The position numbers were made by a program, and so were the translations under genes. From NCBI RefSeq assembly GCF_010093535.1, contig NW_022985170.1, positions 1,469,278 to 1,533,277 of the forward strand: a stretch of DNA of 64,000 nt. The letters are read 5' to 3'. Each line of letters begins with the position of its first letter. The stretch's first letter is position 1. This document shows positions 23,668 to 36,200 of this stretch, in pieces. The DNA is from Lindgomyces ingoldianus. Taxonomy: Eukaryota; Ascomycota; Dothideomycetes; Pleosporales; Lindgomycetaceae. Under the pieces are notes generated by a model. That model saw only the letters and a program-made list of their open reading frames with translations, did not search any database and was not told the origin of the DNA.

Positions 23668-25916
23668 TTAGCTCTGCCATGCATCACTTGCTGGTCCCTT
23701 TAGTAAGGGTTACGGACTCGTTCTCTATGCCTGAGCAACTGTCTGCAACCACTCCCCATACAATTGGTAGTGCGCCTCATCTAATCCAGCGCATTATGTC
23801 CACCAAGACTCATGTATCAAAATGATGGCTTGTCCCCTTCAATTCGTCTCTATTCCCAAAATTCTTCCCCATGATTATTATTGTATTTTTGGTCTGCCGG
23901 GTGTTTAGTGCTTGGGCGAGTCTGGCGGCATTTCCTTGGGCTGCACTATGCAATGGGTTCCGTTTTCTTCTCAGATAGGCGCTGGTGGACGGGAAGGAAG
24001 CAAGGCCGGATCCATGATCCATTGGAGGCATAAGCAGTTTTACGGGCAATATGGATGATTTCAACTTCTAGTGCCTTCGCATGTATTGCTTGTGTTGTTC
24101 CTGCAGTTGGCGATGCATGCAAAGCTTTCAGGCTAATTGGGTACAGATCGATGCATGATGTCGATGGCGTCGAGCAGTTCGATTCGCTCACAGGTCTACG
24201 GAAAGACTCCGTGTGGCGAGATGCGAGGCTCTCCAACCGCACCGGCCAACCTTGGATACCAGAGAGCACTCTTTCTCTGTCTTCCCACTGCGCCTCGCCT
24301 ATTCCTGAGGCACAAGCCAACGAATCCTATCCCTCAGCAGCTTCATTCGCTTCCCCCTTGATATTCCGCTAGAACGTGCTCGTCTACCTTTTCTTCCACT
24401 TAAGTCGTTCCAGCTAACAACGTTCGTGTAAATAGACCCCTGTCAGGAACAACCTCCCATTCAACAGCTACATAGCATTGAACCGCACGACATTCTACTT
24501 TGAAAAGGAGCATCTCTGCACATGTATTAGCTACTGTTCAATCCTTCGCTCAACATTCCTCGCCTCCGGGCGTAAGAGCGGTGGGACGGGCCATTATTGC
24601 ATCCAGAGATGCATGCGGAAGCACGTATGAGAGCCGATGCCGCCATGGTGAACTAAGGGTAAGCCGTTTCGCGAAGTTACCGATTCTGCGTCGCTAACAC
24701 TATATCTTGGCCAACTGGTCCCAGTTTTGCTCATACCTTCTGCTCATGGCCTGCTGTGAGGGCCTAACCTATTATGTGCGAAATTTTGAGCAGGCTCGAC
24801 ATAATTTGATCCAAAAAACATGGTTGCATACTTAGAGCCTCTTCCTAGTGCTCACAATTGGTCAGAAGATCTCGCACAGCCCGAATATACCGTAGCTTAC
24901 GCTTCCGTCATTCCTCGTGGCCAGGGCCCGCATGGTTGCACATGCCTCTGAGGCCGAACATCAAGATAATCCGACATGTTAATGAAGACAAGAGAATTCG
25001 TCCAGGGATTTCCACAAGATACTAGGTCCATAAGAAAGCAGACTAGAGAGGACAAACGCCTTAAATATGCAATAACAGAGCATCAGGGCTGTCATGAAGC
25101 CCGAACGACATAAATAAAAAGCTATACCTCTCATCGTTACATCTCGGTTTCGTTTTCTGGTCCCAGTACAGGCATGGCGTGAATTCGTCCTCCATACGGA
25201 AGGCTGTCATTTTCATGCATTGAACATTTTGCCTAGGGTTGAGGCTGTGGAGTTCGCAACGCTCTCACTCAGCCGAGTATGGAGTCACCAGTAAGATGAA
25301 CCATGTCTGAAAGCAAGTTATAGGTGAGAGCACCCGAGGATAAGGAGATCTAGATTCCCATGAGTTAATGATCGTGACCATAATGTTTACCAAGGTCATA
25401 CCTGCACGACGTTTCTAGCTAGCCAGCTTCTATCTTGCTCTCCCCAAGAAGGTCCGCCCCAAATCCGTCCAATACACCCATTGATGCCATGTCTGCCTAG
25501 TATGATTCACCGAGAATGCACGCGACGGGCTGGAGACGGGGATTCACGTGATCGCTTAGTCACTTCGCGGTCCAAATTCGGTTGACTTCACTTTTGACCA
25601 ACGCACCTCCCCCACCTCCGTCCCACCTCCTCTGACTTCATCTCGTCGTCACCTCGCAATCTTGGCTCCACGATTATATCCTCCACACGCTCCGCTCCTG
25701 TCTCCTCTTGCGTCCCCGACTGCCTTCGCGTCGCTCCTTTCCTACCACGGGAGGCTGAGTGACCCGAAGTTGCAAAGGGCCGAGAGGGTACACAGTCAGT
25801 TCCAACACACGCTTTGACCCCCGCATCAAGAAGAAGACTGACGCGCTGTTCTTGAAACATCATCCCAGGAACCTCTCTACTCTTTCATATCACATCACCT
25901 CAGGTCGACAGCAAGA
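23668..25916. other. Intergenic region of about 2.2 kb, no gene supported
   Basis: Open frames of 105 and 124 codons overlap on opposite strands at 23946-24372, but neither shows motifs nor splice partners. The last 300 bases are C/T-rich promoter-like sequence ahead of the Prp4 kinase gene. Confidence 0.45.
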
Positions 25917-28304
25917 ATGGCCTCTCAGCGATACAAGGCAAATAGCTTGCACCGCTCCCGCGAAACACCGATTGACAGCGCCCCTAGAAATGCCGCTCCC
26001 GCTCACTGGGAGCGAGGTTGCTCCGGCAGAGACACCTCCAGTCACGCCTCCAGCCGCCAGCAGCAAGACCGCAACCGTCCGCGAGACCGTGACCGCAGCC
26101 GATCACCCTACCGCGCTCCTCGCGGCTCCGAACCTGAGCGACCGCGCGACTCGCACAGCCATAAGCGGAAAGCCTCTCGATCACCATCTCCTTACCGCCG
26201 CCCTCGCGGAGAGGAGCATCGGAATGACGATGATGAGAGTAAGGACGGACGCCGACACGAAAAACACGCTGATGATCGGGGTGCGTCTCGCAAGTACAAT
26301 GATGTGAATCGCCGTTCTCGAATCTCCTATGCGGATCTGGCAAACAATGACAGTAATAGCTCGTATGAGCACACTTCACAGGCCACCTCAGATAGGAACG
26401 GTGTCGATGACACCAAAAAGTAAGACTTGTTCCCCACTTACAATATATATGTACTGACTGCCGATATCAGAGCCGCCAATCGTTCTCAAACACAGTCGAC
26501 CGACACTCGAGAGCCAGAGATAGAGGTTGCCCCTCCTGCGGACGAGGAATCCGAGATTGAGAAGCGAAGGCGGAGGCGAGAGCAACTCAAGGCCCGCTTT
26601 GGGTCACAGCCACAGTCTGCTCTCCTTCAGCAAGTTCTTGTTCACAATGCATCAGAAAGCAGTACTCCAAATATTGTCTCACCTGTTGACACGCCAGACA
26701 AGTTCACATTGTCACCCACCATGTCCCCCATGTCTCCAGATGTTCGGTCGCCGGATAGTCAGATGCAGGATTCGCCGGGTTCGCCGGATGTAATGGTCCT
26801 TGACCGAGAAGAGGTCGCCGGCGGATCCGATGGAATCAGCCCTACGGCGGATAGCCCGTCGGCTGCTGAGTACGATCCGACTCGAGACATGCAGGAAGAT
26901 CAGGCCCGGGCCGCCCAACAAACGGGAAGGCCAGACCTCTTCACCGGTGCTTCGAACAATAACGGTCCTGGACAACAGGAACAACTGGCGCCACCGAAGA
27001 AGAAGACTAAGAAGGAGATTGATATGTTCGCCGACGACGATGAGTTCGAAGATAATGAGGACATCCAAGAGGAGACACATAAACCAACAGTTCTCGATGT
27101 ACGTCTGCTTGACAATTGGGACGACGCGGAGGGCTACTACAAGGTCCACCACAACGAACTCGTTGGCCCAAGCAACCGCTACAATATTGTCCAAACTCTT
27201 GGCAAAGGAGTCTTCGCAAACGTTGTCCGCGCCTCCGACATGGCCTCAGTCGGAAATCAAGGAACGGTTGCGATCAAAATTGTTCGCAGGAACGACTTGA
27301 TGAAGCAGGCCGGTTTCAAGGAAGTTGGGTTTCTAAAGCGCCTGAACGAGGCAGATCCGGAGAACAAGCGGCACCTTGTCCAATTCCTAGGCAACTTCGA
27401 GCACAAGTTCCATTTCTGCATGGTCTTCGAGGATATGAAGATGAATCTCAGAGACCTTCTGAAAACTGTTTCCGGCGGCGGTTTCGCTCTGAAAGCCGTC
27501 AAGTCGTACGCTCACCAGATGTTTACGGGTCTTAAACTTCTAAAGGATTGCCAGATTCTACACGCAGATCTCAAGCCCGACAATATCCTCGTCTCCCATG
27601 ACGACAAGACGGTCAAGCTTTGCGATCTTGGTACTGCTATCGACATCCGCGACAACAACGAGCCAACGCAATACCTTGTCAGCCGCTTCTACCGCGCCCC
27701 AGAAGTCATTCTTGGGATGGAGAGGAACTACGGCATTGATATGTGGGCTATTGGATGCACCTTATTTGAATTATGGACGGGCAAGATTCTTTTCACTGGC
27801 AACAGCAACAACCAAATGATCAAATCGATGATGGAAAATCTAGGCTTCTTCACCGAAAAGTTCCTCAAGAAAGGCGACCCCAATATGGTTGGCCAGCACT
27901 TTTTGTTTCCTCCGCTCAAATTCGCCAGCAAAGAAGTTGATGAGTTTGGGCAACAACGCCTTCGCGCCCTCGACCCTTGGAAGAAACCTCCTAAAGACCT
28001 CCGAACCCGAGTGTTCAACGCAGCAAAAAACATCGTCAAAGACCGACCGATGGATTCCGAATTAAACGATTTCGTCGACCTCCTTCTTGCGTGCCTGAAT
28101 CCGAACCCTGATAAGCGAATAAGTCCAGAACATGCACTAGACCACAAGTTCTGCAAAAAGGCGAGGCTGGCCCCGTCGAATCCGAATACCAAGCTCGGTA
28201 GCTCAGGAGGCACTTTCAAGCCCAAATCGGTCAAACCGTTGTCGGCGAGACCGACAGTGGTCAAACCGAATCCGGCAAAGTATGGGTTTTCCCTGAAAAA
28301 ATAG
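25917..28304 (+). CDS. prp4: Prp4 pre-mRNA splicing kinase (CMGC, DYRK/PRPF4B family)
   Basis: Two exons, 25917-26419 and 26471-28304, join at a GTAAGA...CAG intron and give 778 aa. The N-terminus is an Arg/Ser/Asp-rich region with RSRSP and SRSPSPYRR motifs, then basic and acidic disordered segments. Residues about 395-745 form the kinase: the family-specific NWDDAEGYY lead-in, glycine loop LGKGVFANVV, catalytic loop HADLKPDN (near 532, with A in place of the usual R of HRD as in PRPF4B), CDLG in place of DFG near 552, and the activation loop YLVSRFYRAPE. Prp4 phosphorylates U4/U6.U5 tri-snRNP components such as Prp1/Prp6 in the nucleus and promotes B-complex activation. The length and lead-in motif separate it from other CMGC kinases. 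It converges with the F-box gene that ends at 29144. Confidence 0.95.
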
Positions 28305-29143
28305 GTGCTTTTTCCGGTAATTAATGGATGGAAAGCAGTAGATGGGAGGTGGGCTTTCATCTGTGCATATCTCTTCACTCACCGAGTTCATTGGTTGGTT
28401 GAGGACTTCTCTTCTACATGAAAGGCTTCTGGAGAGTAGTGTGTTTTCGGATCGACGGCGGAAGGCATCGTGTGGCCAGACGGCTTTTGCGTGATAGAGC
28501 TACGGCTCATTGTTATTTGGTGCTATGGTTACTAGACATGACAGACACTATGTGGTAGTGGGTGGTGTGATCATTTCCAGATCAGACGGATGCAGACAGT
28601 GTTTAGTGGTTAGTTAGCAAATGGTTTATCGTAGAGGTGGTGGATCGAATATACCCAGTGAAGACATGTTATATACACGGCTTGATTTTGTGATTCATCG
28701 GCAATGTGATTTGAGACTGATGATGCATGCTTGATCCTAACTGTTTATAGAGAGAGAGAGAGAGCCAGAGTCATAGATTAGTATAATAGATTAGTACATG
28801 CACCAATTATCGCATATGAGAGATGTCGCCAGCTCACAACAACAAAGTCATATACTTGGTGCTCGAGGAACGTAAGCCTGGTTCTTCAACAATTTAATGA
28901 TAGACGGATACTGTCGCATTACACACTATTTATATATCCTATTGAAACCCTCCTCTATTTGCCAACGAAATCAACGCGAACCGAACCAAACATATTGGGT
29001 ATCCCTTGAAGATAACAAACGACCGACTAGTTCATCCTTACTTTCTCCCCTTACACCTGATAATGCTTCAATAAAGAGAAGTGAGCGAGTGAGCGCTGCG
29101 CGGCCTTGAAATGAGACGAGAATAGACCGTAACAGAGTATATA
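28305..29143. other. Convergent 3' intergenic region
   Basis: This lies between the 3' ends of the Prp4 and F-box genes. It holds a short (GA)n run at 28750-28763 and AT-rich sequence likely to contain both polyadenylation regions. No gene is seen. Confidence 0.5.
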
Positions 29144-31608
29144 TCAAAACATCTCCCCGACACCAACAACCTTCCTCCCCCCTCTCCCAAAATGTCTGCA
29201 TCCGAGCGACCCTCCACTAAATCCCTCGCGATCCCCAATAACGTCGTCGATGCTGGTAATCCATTCACTTCCTATCTTTCCATTCCCATCCCCCTCAGCG
29301 CCCCAGCCACTATCATCTTTGACCCCAAAACTGCGAGCCCGGTTTCTATCCGGTTTAATCTCGTACACAATTCCACTATCCAAAGTCCCTAGGAATCCAT
29401 ATACCGTCTTATTAATCCTCACCGCGCCTTTCGGATCTGTTACTCTGAAAACCATAAACGGAACTTTCCTACTCGCTAGAATTCTTGCTTGGGCAGCGAG
29501 ACGGGATTGTGCGGGACTTGCAGCCGTTGTGATGGGGAAATCGAGATTGGGATGGGGTTTGCTGAAGCGGGGAGATGGGAACGGAGAGTCGATACGTGGG
29601 GAGCTCGAGTGCGGAGCTGGGGGTTGCGACGGATGTTTGGATATAGAGCTGGGGCGTGAGGAAGCATGGTATGAGGCTAGAGGATCGACAGCCGCGGCGA
29701 TTTTGTTCCAGTTCCAACCGCCATTCTGAGTGTGGCTCTGGTTCTCGTTCTGATTTGGTGTGGAAATAATCGAGTTCCTCGGCGGACTCGTTAGAAGCGC
29801 AGTGTCGGATGGGAGCAGCGCCGTGGCACGCGGTTTGCACAGTGCCTGGACCAATCCTTGCGGATCATGTGGTATTCTCACTTTCTTGAGTTCGGGGAAC
29901 AGGCCTGTTTTTATGCTCATCGCCAGTAGATTCGTCGCTAGGCAGCAAAGGGGTTCGGAGTCGGGGAATGGAAATCTGACCGTTGGTGCCTGTGGTGCAA
30001 ATGGTGAGAGGAGGGTTGATGGTGGGCCGGCTTGGGATTTGATCTCCCAGTGGAGGTAATTCAGGGTAGGTGATTGGAGAAAAGGGATAGGTGCATCCTG
30101 TGGTAGATTGGGCGCTTTTTGCTGGGAGAATGTGAAGCGCTTGATGGCGGTTAGATGAGGGCTTAGAAAGTTAGATAGAGTCACTAGATTGGAAATTTCA
30201 AGGTCAATGAGTGTGAGGTTTTCGATGGTGGTCGGGATATTCGAGGTTGCAAAGCGTTGGAGGCCTTTGTCGTTGATGCCTGGAAGGTTTTCGAGACGGA
30301 GGGATTGAAGATTCAAGGGAAGGGCGTTGAGAGTCATGCTCGTGAATGAACTAGCTGGTAGATTCGATATCGATAAACAACGAAGCAAGGGAAATTGTCG
30401 GAAGGCTCCAATGACGGCGCGGAAAGTCAAGGGGGTGGAAGCGCATGATTGCTGATGAAGAACTAGCGTCGTGAGATTAGGGTGGTTGGAGTTAAGATCG
30501 AGGAAGCGTTCTGTCGGATCCAATGCAGCATGATAGTAAATGTTACTTGGGTCGTCTTCCTCGTCGGAATCTGATTCGATATCGTCCTCAGAAAGTATCC
30601 ACATGCGCTCTTTCAGACTCTCCCTCGTAGAAAGTGCATGGGACAGCCGATCAAACGTGTGGGTGAATGGTGCATGAAACCCGTCCAGGCGCTCAAGATT
30701 TGGACACGCCATTACAACTGACGCGACCAAGTTTACAATTTCCTCTTTCTCGATGCCTGCGTTCTGATACAAGGTCTGGATGTCGGGCATATGGAGCTCC
30801 CGTACGCATCGCGCCAGTGCCTGGCGTTCGCGGAGAGTGCGTCGAAGAAGCTTAAGCCGGCTCGTGCCTTTGATTTTGAGTTTAGGCATTTTGGGGTGGT
30901 CTTCATTAGTTAAGACCCAGACTTTGCGGTACCTAAATTTCGGGGTCAGTTGACTTCATTGCTTTTCAACGCCTTCAGAGTCTACACCCAACGCGGGCCG
31001 AAGAAATAACTGGCACAACTTACAATTGCAATGTAGCCGCTCGATCCCAAGCCCGACTCGTCAACGAGAGGTTATATAGATCTTTCAAATAGCACGATGA
31101 ACACGCCTGGTTCTGTCCAAAGTGCAGACACTCCAACTGCTCCAATATGCAATCATACACCTCTCGGGGAAGTTTCTTGAACACATGGGCGGGGAAAAGA
31201 TACTCAGGCCTAGAGCGTCGCCATACTGGGTTCTTCTTGTTACGTTCCAATTCCCAAGGCGTCTTGGTAAGGCGGGGTATCTCAAAGCCGGCTCCAGAGA
31301 CGCTGGTGCATGTGGTCACTGAGGAGGTCCGTGACCGGGCTGAATGGGTTGTGAGGAAGGTGAAATGGGAGGATGAAGCCGTAGAGACAGAGTTACGGGC
31401 TTCTATTTGATTGGTAGTACAGGGGCGTGGAGCATCACATCTGAGAGCAGTGTTAGAAATCCATTGATATGGTTATCTAATATCGACGTGCCCTCAACGG
31501 GCAGCGCTTGAAACAATTATCGATGATATTGGAAGAACAGACAACTCACATGTCAATAGCATGCTCAGCCGACAGAAAGTCTCTCTGAGGGGAAAGGAGT
31601 CGCAGCAT
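29144..31608 (-). CDS. F-box protein with leucine-rich-repeat-like region
   Basis: Three exons read on the minus strand: 31608-31550, 31440-31024, 30932-29144; both introns (109 and 91 nt) are phase-consistent, with GTGAGT and GTAAGT donors. The product is 754 aa. Residues 105-155 form an F-box-like module: LPREVYDCILEQL, a Cys-rich insert, then LYNLSLTSRAWDRAATLQLYR. Residues about 190-450 contain loosely spaced leucine-rich segments (LTTLVLHQQ, LRCLSISNLP, LQSLRLENLPGI, IENLTLIDLEI) in the style of LRR-type F-box proteins. The C-terminus has a Ser/Pro-rich linker, then a more ordered end that begins with a PFMVFRVTDPKG segment. Family knowledge suggests a substrate receptor of an SCF ubiquitin ligase; the substrate is unknown. 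Confidence 0.85.
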
Positions 31609-33744
31609 GGTGAATGAAATCGCAATGCAGTACTCAACAGACTAAAGGGCGGACTCTAGGTGGAGGTATAGTGCTCTCCTGGTGGCGAAGAGGGGTGAAT
31701 ATGGGAAAGAAGGAAGGAATGAAGGAAGGAGCGAACCACGCTTTTGCGCCAGACAAATGCAGAACGGAAGACAGGCAGGAGGAGCAATAGCAAGACATAA
31801 AAGGCTTCATGGCATCCTACGCCGCGCCTTCCCCATGGGCGGCAAATCTATCAGAACCCTGGAAGCCTTCACACGCACGCCTCCCACGCACGCACGGCCC
31901 TCTCCCTCTACTCTCATCCTTCCCCTGTGAACCACCAGCCTGCCGATCACCCAGGGAATGACGAGTTCGTGCAAACGCTAAGATCGGCTCTAATCAGCCT
32001 GGTCCAAATCTGCGAGCAATCATGAATCGATTCCCTCAGCCACTGGGCGAATCGTGCTGGCAACACTAATCCTGTCATGGTAATTTTTGACAGGCGCCAG
32101 GCCTGCCCTCAGGAAATGAGCGGCTGGGCGGTGATCTTTGAGAGTGTTTGTCGCCGGCATGCATGAGCGAGAGGCGTCGCTGGTCAATACGCCACCGGCG
32201 TAGGTTTTGACGCCGTGGTGTGCGGGTCTCCGGAGGATTGAGGACACACTGATGGTTCCTGGTGGATAGCGGCAGAAGCAAAGAGACAGCTGATGAGGAC
32301 TCAGGGCGGGCGCGGAAGAAACATTAGGGCTGGGTTGGTGGTGTTCTCGTCGTGCATCCACGCCGCAATTTCTACATGAGACAACATCAGACGTTGTGCA
32401 AGTCGCACGGCAGCCTTGCACGACTTCGGTTTCCATGGTTAATAGATCTAGCAAACGATGAACCACAGGTCACCCTCTCGGAGTTAAGATAGCGCTGATA
32501 CTTCGGCCAGTTTCCTGGTCGGCGATCCATGGGACGATTCATCACGGGAGAGCTGACTTGACGGAAAGATGTTCCATGAGATGAGCGCCACGAATCTCTC
32601 TGCAACCTGACAGGTCAACTCGACAGCAACCATATCCCGACAAAGTCTGCACACATCCGCCTCAGCTTGCAAGTTAGACGCATTGTGCATGCCCACTGTG
32701 CTGCTTCCTTTCCTTATCCACCATGCTATACATGCCCACAACCTTGAACAAAAGTCCGTCCACTCATCTCAAAAGAAAATTCTCCTCAGCACATCCATCA
32801 CCAGCCAAACCAATATTCCTTCTTCCTCCGGACAAATCGACAAATCCCACGCACGAGCCCCTGATCTCACTTCAAACCCTCCTGATCCTTCCCATTCCTC
32901 CCAGCCTGTCGGGTCCTCTAGCGCTCCAGCCCTTCCGCATCCATTCCCAAGGACCAAGGTAAGGTTCACCGCGCCAGTTTCGCAAGCGGCGAAGACACGC
33001 GGTGGCGAGTTCCGCCTCTGTCTGCTGTGTTCAGTGCCACGGATCCATGTGTCGGCATCCTGGAGAAAATGTGCCGTGAGCTGGGCTGGACCTTCTGGTC
33101 GCATGAGCAGACTCCAGGTACCAGGCGCCAGCATCCGCACACGGAGACGACGGATTGCTTGAATGTCCACCGACGTGATTTGCATCCACCAGCCAGCCCA
33201 CTCATTTGACCTAGCGTGCGAAGGGAGTAAAAATAACATCCTTGATCAGTCGTACTAGGGGAAGCTGGAAGTCGTGCAAAGAGCCAGTCATATTCCGCCG
33301 AAGTATCTCCTCCCCCTACCCACCCACTAGAGCCGGCTCGAGCGCGCCGAAGAAGACTCTACCCACGAAGCTGAGATGGCTGGCAAAAGGGCCTTTTGGC
33401 AACCTGCCTTTTCGGGAAGGAATTTCCAGCGAGCAGGATTCATGTGTAGAAACCTGCACTAAAATGTCGTGAATTTTTAGCGTTGACGGGAGGCCGGATT
33501 GGGGCATTTGCCAAGACAGTGTGGAGAATGCTGGCGTGAGGTAAAAGAGAACCAAAGAATGGACTGGTGGGTGTGATGTGCAGGAGATCTTTTTTTTATG
33601 ACGGCTGGGATCGCTGGTTGAGAAGGAGAAATGTTCTATGTGACTTTTGGTATCGGTTATCTATAGTAAACACTTAATCGTCTTGTTCTTCCATGAACGC
33701 CTGTCTGGAAGACTGTCAACTAGCCCAATCACACAGCTCCAGCC
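31609..33744. other. Intergenic region of about 2.1 kb, no gene supported
   Basis: Overlapping frames of 140-160 codons on both strands (for example 32683-33162 plus and 32769-33239 minus) show no motif. The plus frame meets a good donor (AAG|GTAAGG at 32959) after a Ser/Pro-rich run. No acceptor with a convincing continuation was found, so a gene here is possible but not called. Confidence 0.4.
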
Positions 33745-34749
33745 TTACTCGTTCAACTTGACAAGTCCACTCTTGTCCTCGCCCGGCCATACATCATATC
33801 CAAACGTATCTTTCATGTTCACGAACCTCGTGTGCCTTCCCTTGGCTACATTCTCAATAGCCTCAAAGTCCTCCTCGCTCAACTCTGGAACTTGCCAATT
33901 GCTCTCGATCCTCGAAGGCGTAGAGCTCTTAGGCAGGACAACATATCCCCTCCTCAGACCCCACGCAAGAAGCACTTGAGCAAGATCGTATCCGCTCCGC
34001 TCAGCAACCTTGTTTAACGTAGGATTCATCCGCACCTTCTCGCCCGTACTCGGAACCTGATTCTGGGATCCCAGCGGCGAGTACGCAGCGGGCATGATAC
34101 CATTCTGAAAGCAGTACAACACAAGCTCGGCATTCGGCAAAAAGGGATGAATCTCAACCTGATTGACTGCCGGCTTGATTTCCGCAAAACCCAACAACTG
34201 CTGCAAACCCTGAATCGTCCAGTTGCTCACGCCAATTGCTCTCGCTTTACCCGACCTGTTAAGCTGCTCCATTGCCCGCCATGTGGGTTCTGGGTTGGAC
34301 GTGAGGGCCTTTTTGATGACATATTTCCCATCTTGCCCGATTTTCGGCATGTTTTTCTCATTTTTCTCGACTGCAACCGGCCAGTGCACGAGCAACAGAT
34401 CCACATACTCCAGTCCCAATTTCTGCAGTGAATCCTCACAGCTCCATTGCACTTCCTCTGGCTCATGGAGATGGTTCCAGACTTTCGTCGTGATAAACAG
34501 ATCTTGCCTCTTCACGCTCGGGTTCGATTTGAGGAAGGCTTTGATTGCCTCGCCGACTTCTTCTTCGTTTCGGTAGAACCATGCGCAGTCGAGATGACGG
34601 TAGCCTGTTTGGAGGGCGTGTAGGACGGCGCGGTAGGTCGAGCCCTTTGCGCCTTCGTTGGCAAAGGTACCGAAGCCGATGGCGGGGATATTGATGCCGT
34701 TGTTGAGGGTGAAGGATTTAGTGTTGGCGCGGGGAGTGAAGGAGCCCAT
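33745..34749 (-). CDS. Aldo-keto reductase
   Basis: A single-exon gene of 334 aa, complete from MGSFTPRANTKSF to the C-terminus. The AKR (beta/alpha)8 barrel is full length. The catalytic tetrad is present: D54 and Y59 (LDCAWFYRNE), K89 (TTKVW) and H122 (LVHWP). The NADPH-binding signature LPKSSTPSRIESN is near residue 275, and GFGTF, GVSNW and NQVEIHP are also present. Such fungal enzymes reduce aldehydes or sugars with NADPH in the cytosol; the closest characterised types by motif are glycerol dehydrogenase/Gcy1-like and related alcohol dehydrogenases (NADP+). The substrate cannot be fixed from sequence. No partner genes adjoin it. Confidence 0.93.
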   Translation of the reverse strand: MGSFTPRANTKSFTLNNGINIPAIGFGTFANEGAKGSTYRAVLHALQTGYRHLDCAWFYRNEEEVGEAIKAFLKSNPSVKRQDLFITTKVWNHLHEPEEVQWSCEDSLQKLGLEYVDLLLVHWPVAVEKNEKNMPKIGQDGKYVIKKALTSNPEPTWRAMEQLNRSGKARAIGVSNWTIQGLQQLLGFAEIKPAVNQVEIHPFLPNAELVLYCFQNGIMPAAYSPLGSQNQVPSTGEKVRMNPTLNKVAERSGYDLAQVLLAWGLRRGYVVLPKSSTPSRIESNWQVPELSEEDFEAIENVAKGRHTRFVNMKDTFGYDVWPGEDKSGLVKLNE

Positions 34750-36200
34750 TTTGACTCAAATGATTGAGAGAATGAAAAGAAGAAACTTAGGTAAGTATAG
34801 CAGAGGTCAGCTTAGACAGATGTGACACAAGACCGAGTTTGCGCTCAACCCTCTGAATAAAAAGTGCGAAAGTTATATGAATAGGGAGCACCATCGAGAC
34901 ACCTTTTAAGATATACCTCATCCACCCCAAGCACGAAAATCCGCAAGAAAAAAAGCCACCTAAAACAGACTAGAAAATGCAAGAGAAACCGAAAAGAACG
35001 CTTTAACCTATCTGCTGGACCCGAGTACCCAACATACCCAGGTCTCCATAAATTAACCCTTAGGTACAGTTGCTTTCGCCAAAAGCGGCCCGCTAGCCAG
35101 CAACACCACGAAAACGTTCTTCACCGCATATCTCACCTTATGACGTGGGAAAGTGGATCCTCAGACCGGAAGAGCCCGCTTCCAATCCTGGTAGCGTTTC
35201 GCATTTGTAGGACAGTATCGAATATATTCTAGATTCTCTCAACGAGTGCAAGTTTTCTGCGTGTTTCTCAGATGCAAAGGCGCAGAGGAGAATTTGTGTC
35301 ACGGCTGATTTCCAGGAACAAGCGAGACTCACAAGAAGTAGACGCAATCGGCAAACGGGCGTAGCAGACAGCGGAACCAAGCTCACAATTCTAATGTCAT
35401 AGAAATAAGGTTACTGGCCGGCACAAAGCGAGCTTGTAATTCCTATCTAGAACCGAGCGTTTGGAGACGTGAGATTTTTTCATTTGAAAGAACTTCTTCC
35501 GGCAGGATTAAAAACAAGCATTGATAGCCGTTGTGGGTCTTAGGGCGTGTATCATTCCGCGACACTTATACCTACCTTTGATTACGACCTCGTGGCTTCG
35601 AATAGCTGCGGCGTAAGATCCTAGAGAAATCCTAATGATCAGCGCCGCGCACGTGTAATATAGATGATGCCGCTATAGACCCTAGTGTGGATCTTGCTCA
35701 GCTTGTCGAACTTCACGGCTGAGAGGTGTACGAAAAAACAGAGCAAGATTTGCAGGGAGGCTTTGAAATATTTGGAAGAATGATGGCATTGTGATGTAAT
35801 TGGGAAATGTTTACCTGGTTGGTGGATGTATACCATCAAAGGAGACACTATTGATCTCATCATCATTCAACAACTATTTTCACCCCCCAGACCACAATCG
35901 ACAGTAGTTAGCTATTCTAATACTCATCTTGCCTGACTTTGGTACCCAATCTCCTCTTTCACCGGTCAAGTCGCGAGACAGCAATCGACTCGCTCGTGTC
36001 GCAAGCCACAAGAGCAGTTTATCTGTTGGAAGCCGTGGAAGCACAATCAGCATCCAGATCGACGGGCATGCGCACAATGCCATCGAAGTGCCAGCCACGC
36101 GAAGCTTCATTTGGATGTACCATTGCATATGCACAGTTTGAGCTTGTCTCTATCGATAAAGAACTAGTGAAGTCCCATCTCATTTTTTACTTTGTTGCTT
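34750..36200. other. Intergenic region, no gene seen
   Basis: No motif-bearing frame was found. The 5' flank of the aldo-keto reductase is purine-rich next to its start. The end of the region may hold an unrecognisable decayed 5' part of the HAD pseudogene. Confidence 0.45.

Noticed and set aside
24055..24372. 105-codon frame with hydrophobic N-terminus
   Set aside because: It is fully overlapped by an equally long opposite-strand frame, with no motif on either strand.
32683..33239. Frames of 159 (plus) and 156 (minus) codons
   Set aside because: Ser/Pro-rich in one direction and Gly/Glu-rich in the other, as expected of a C-rich tract; no family or complete splice model.
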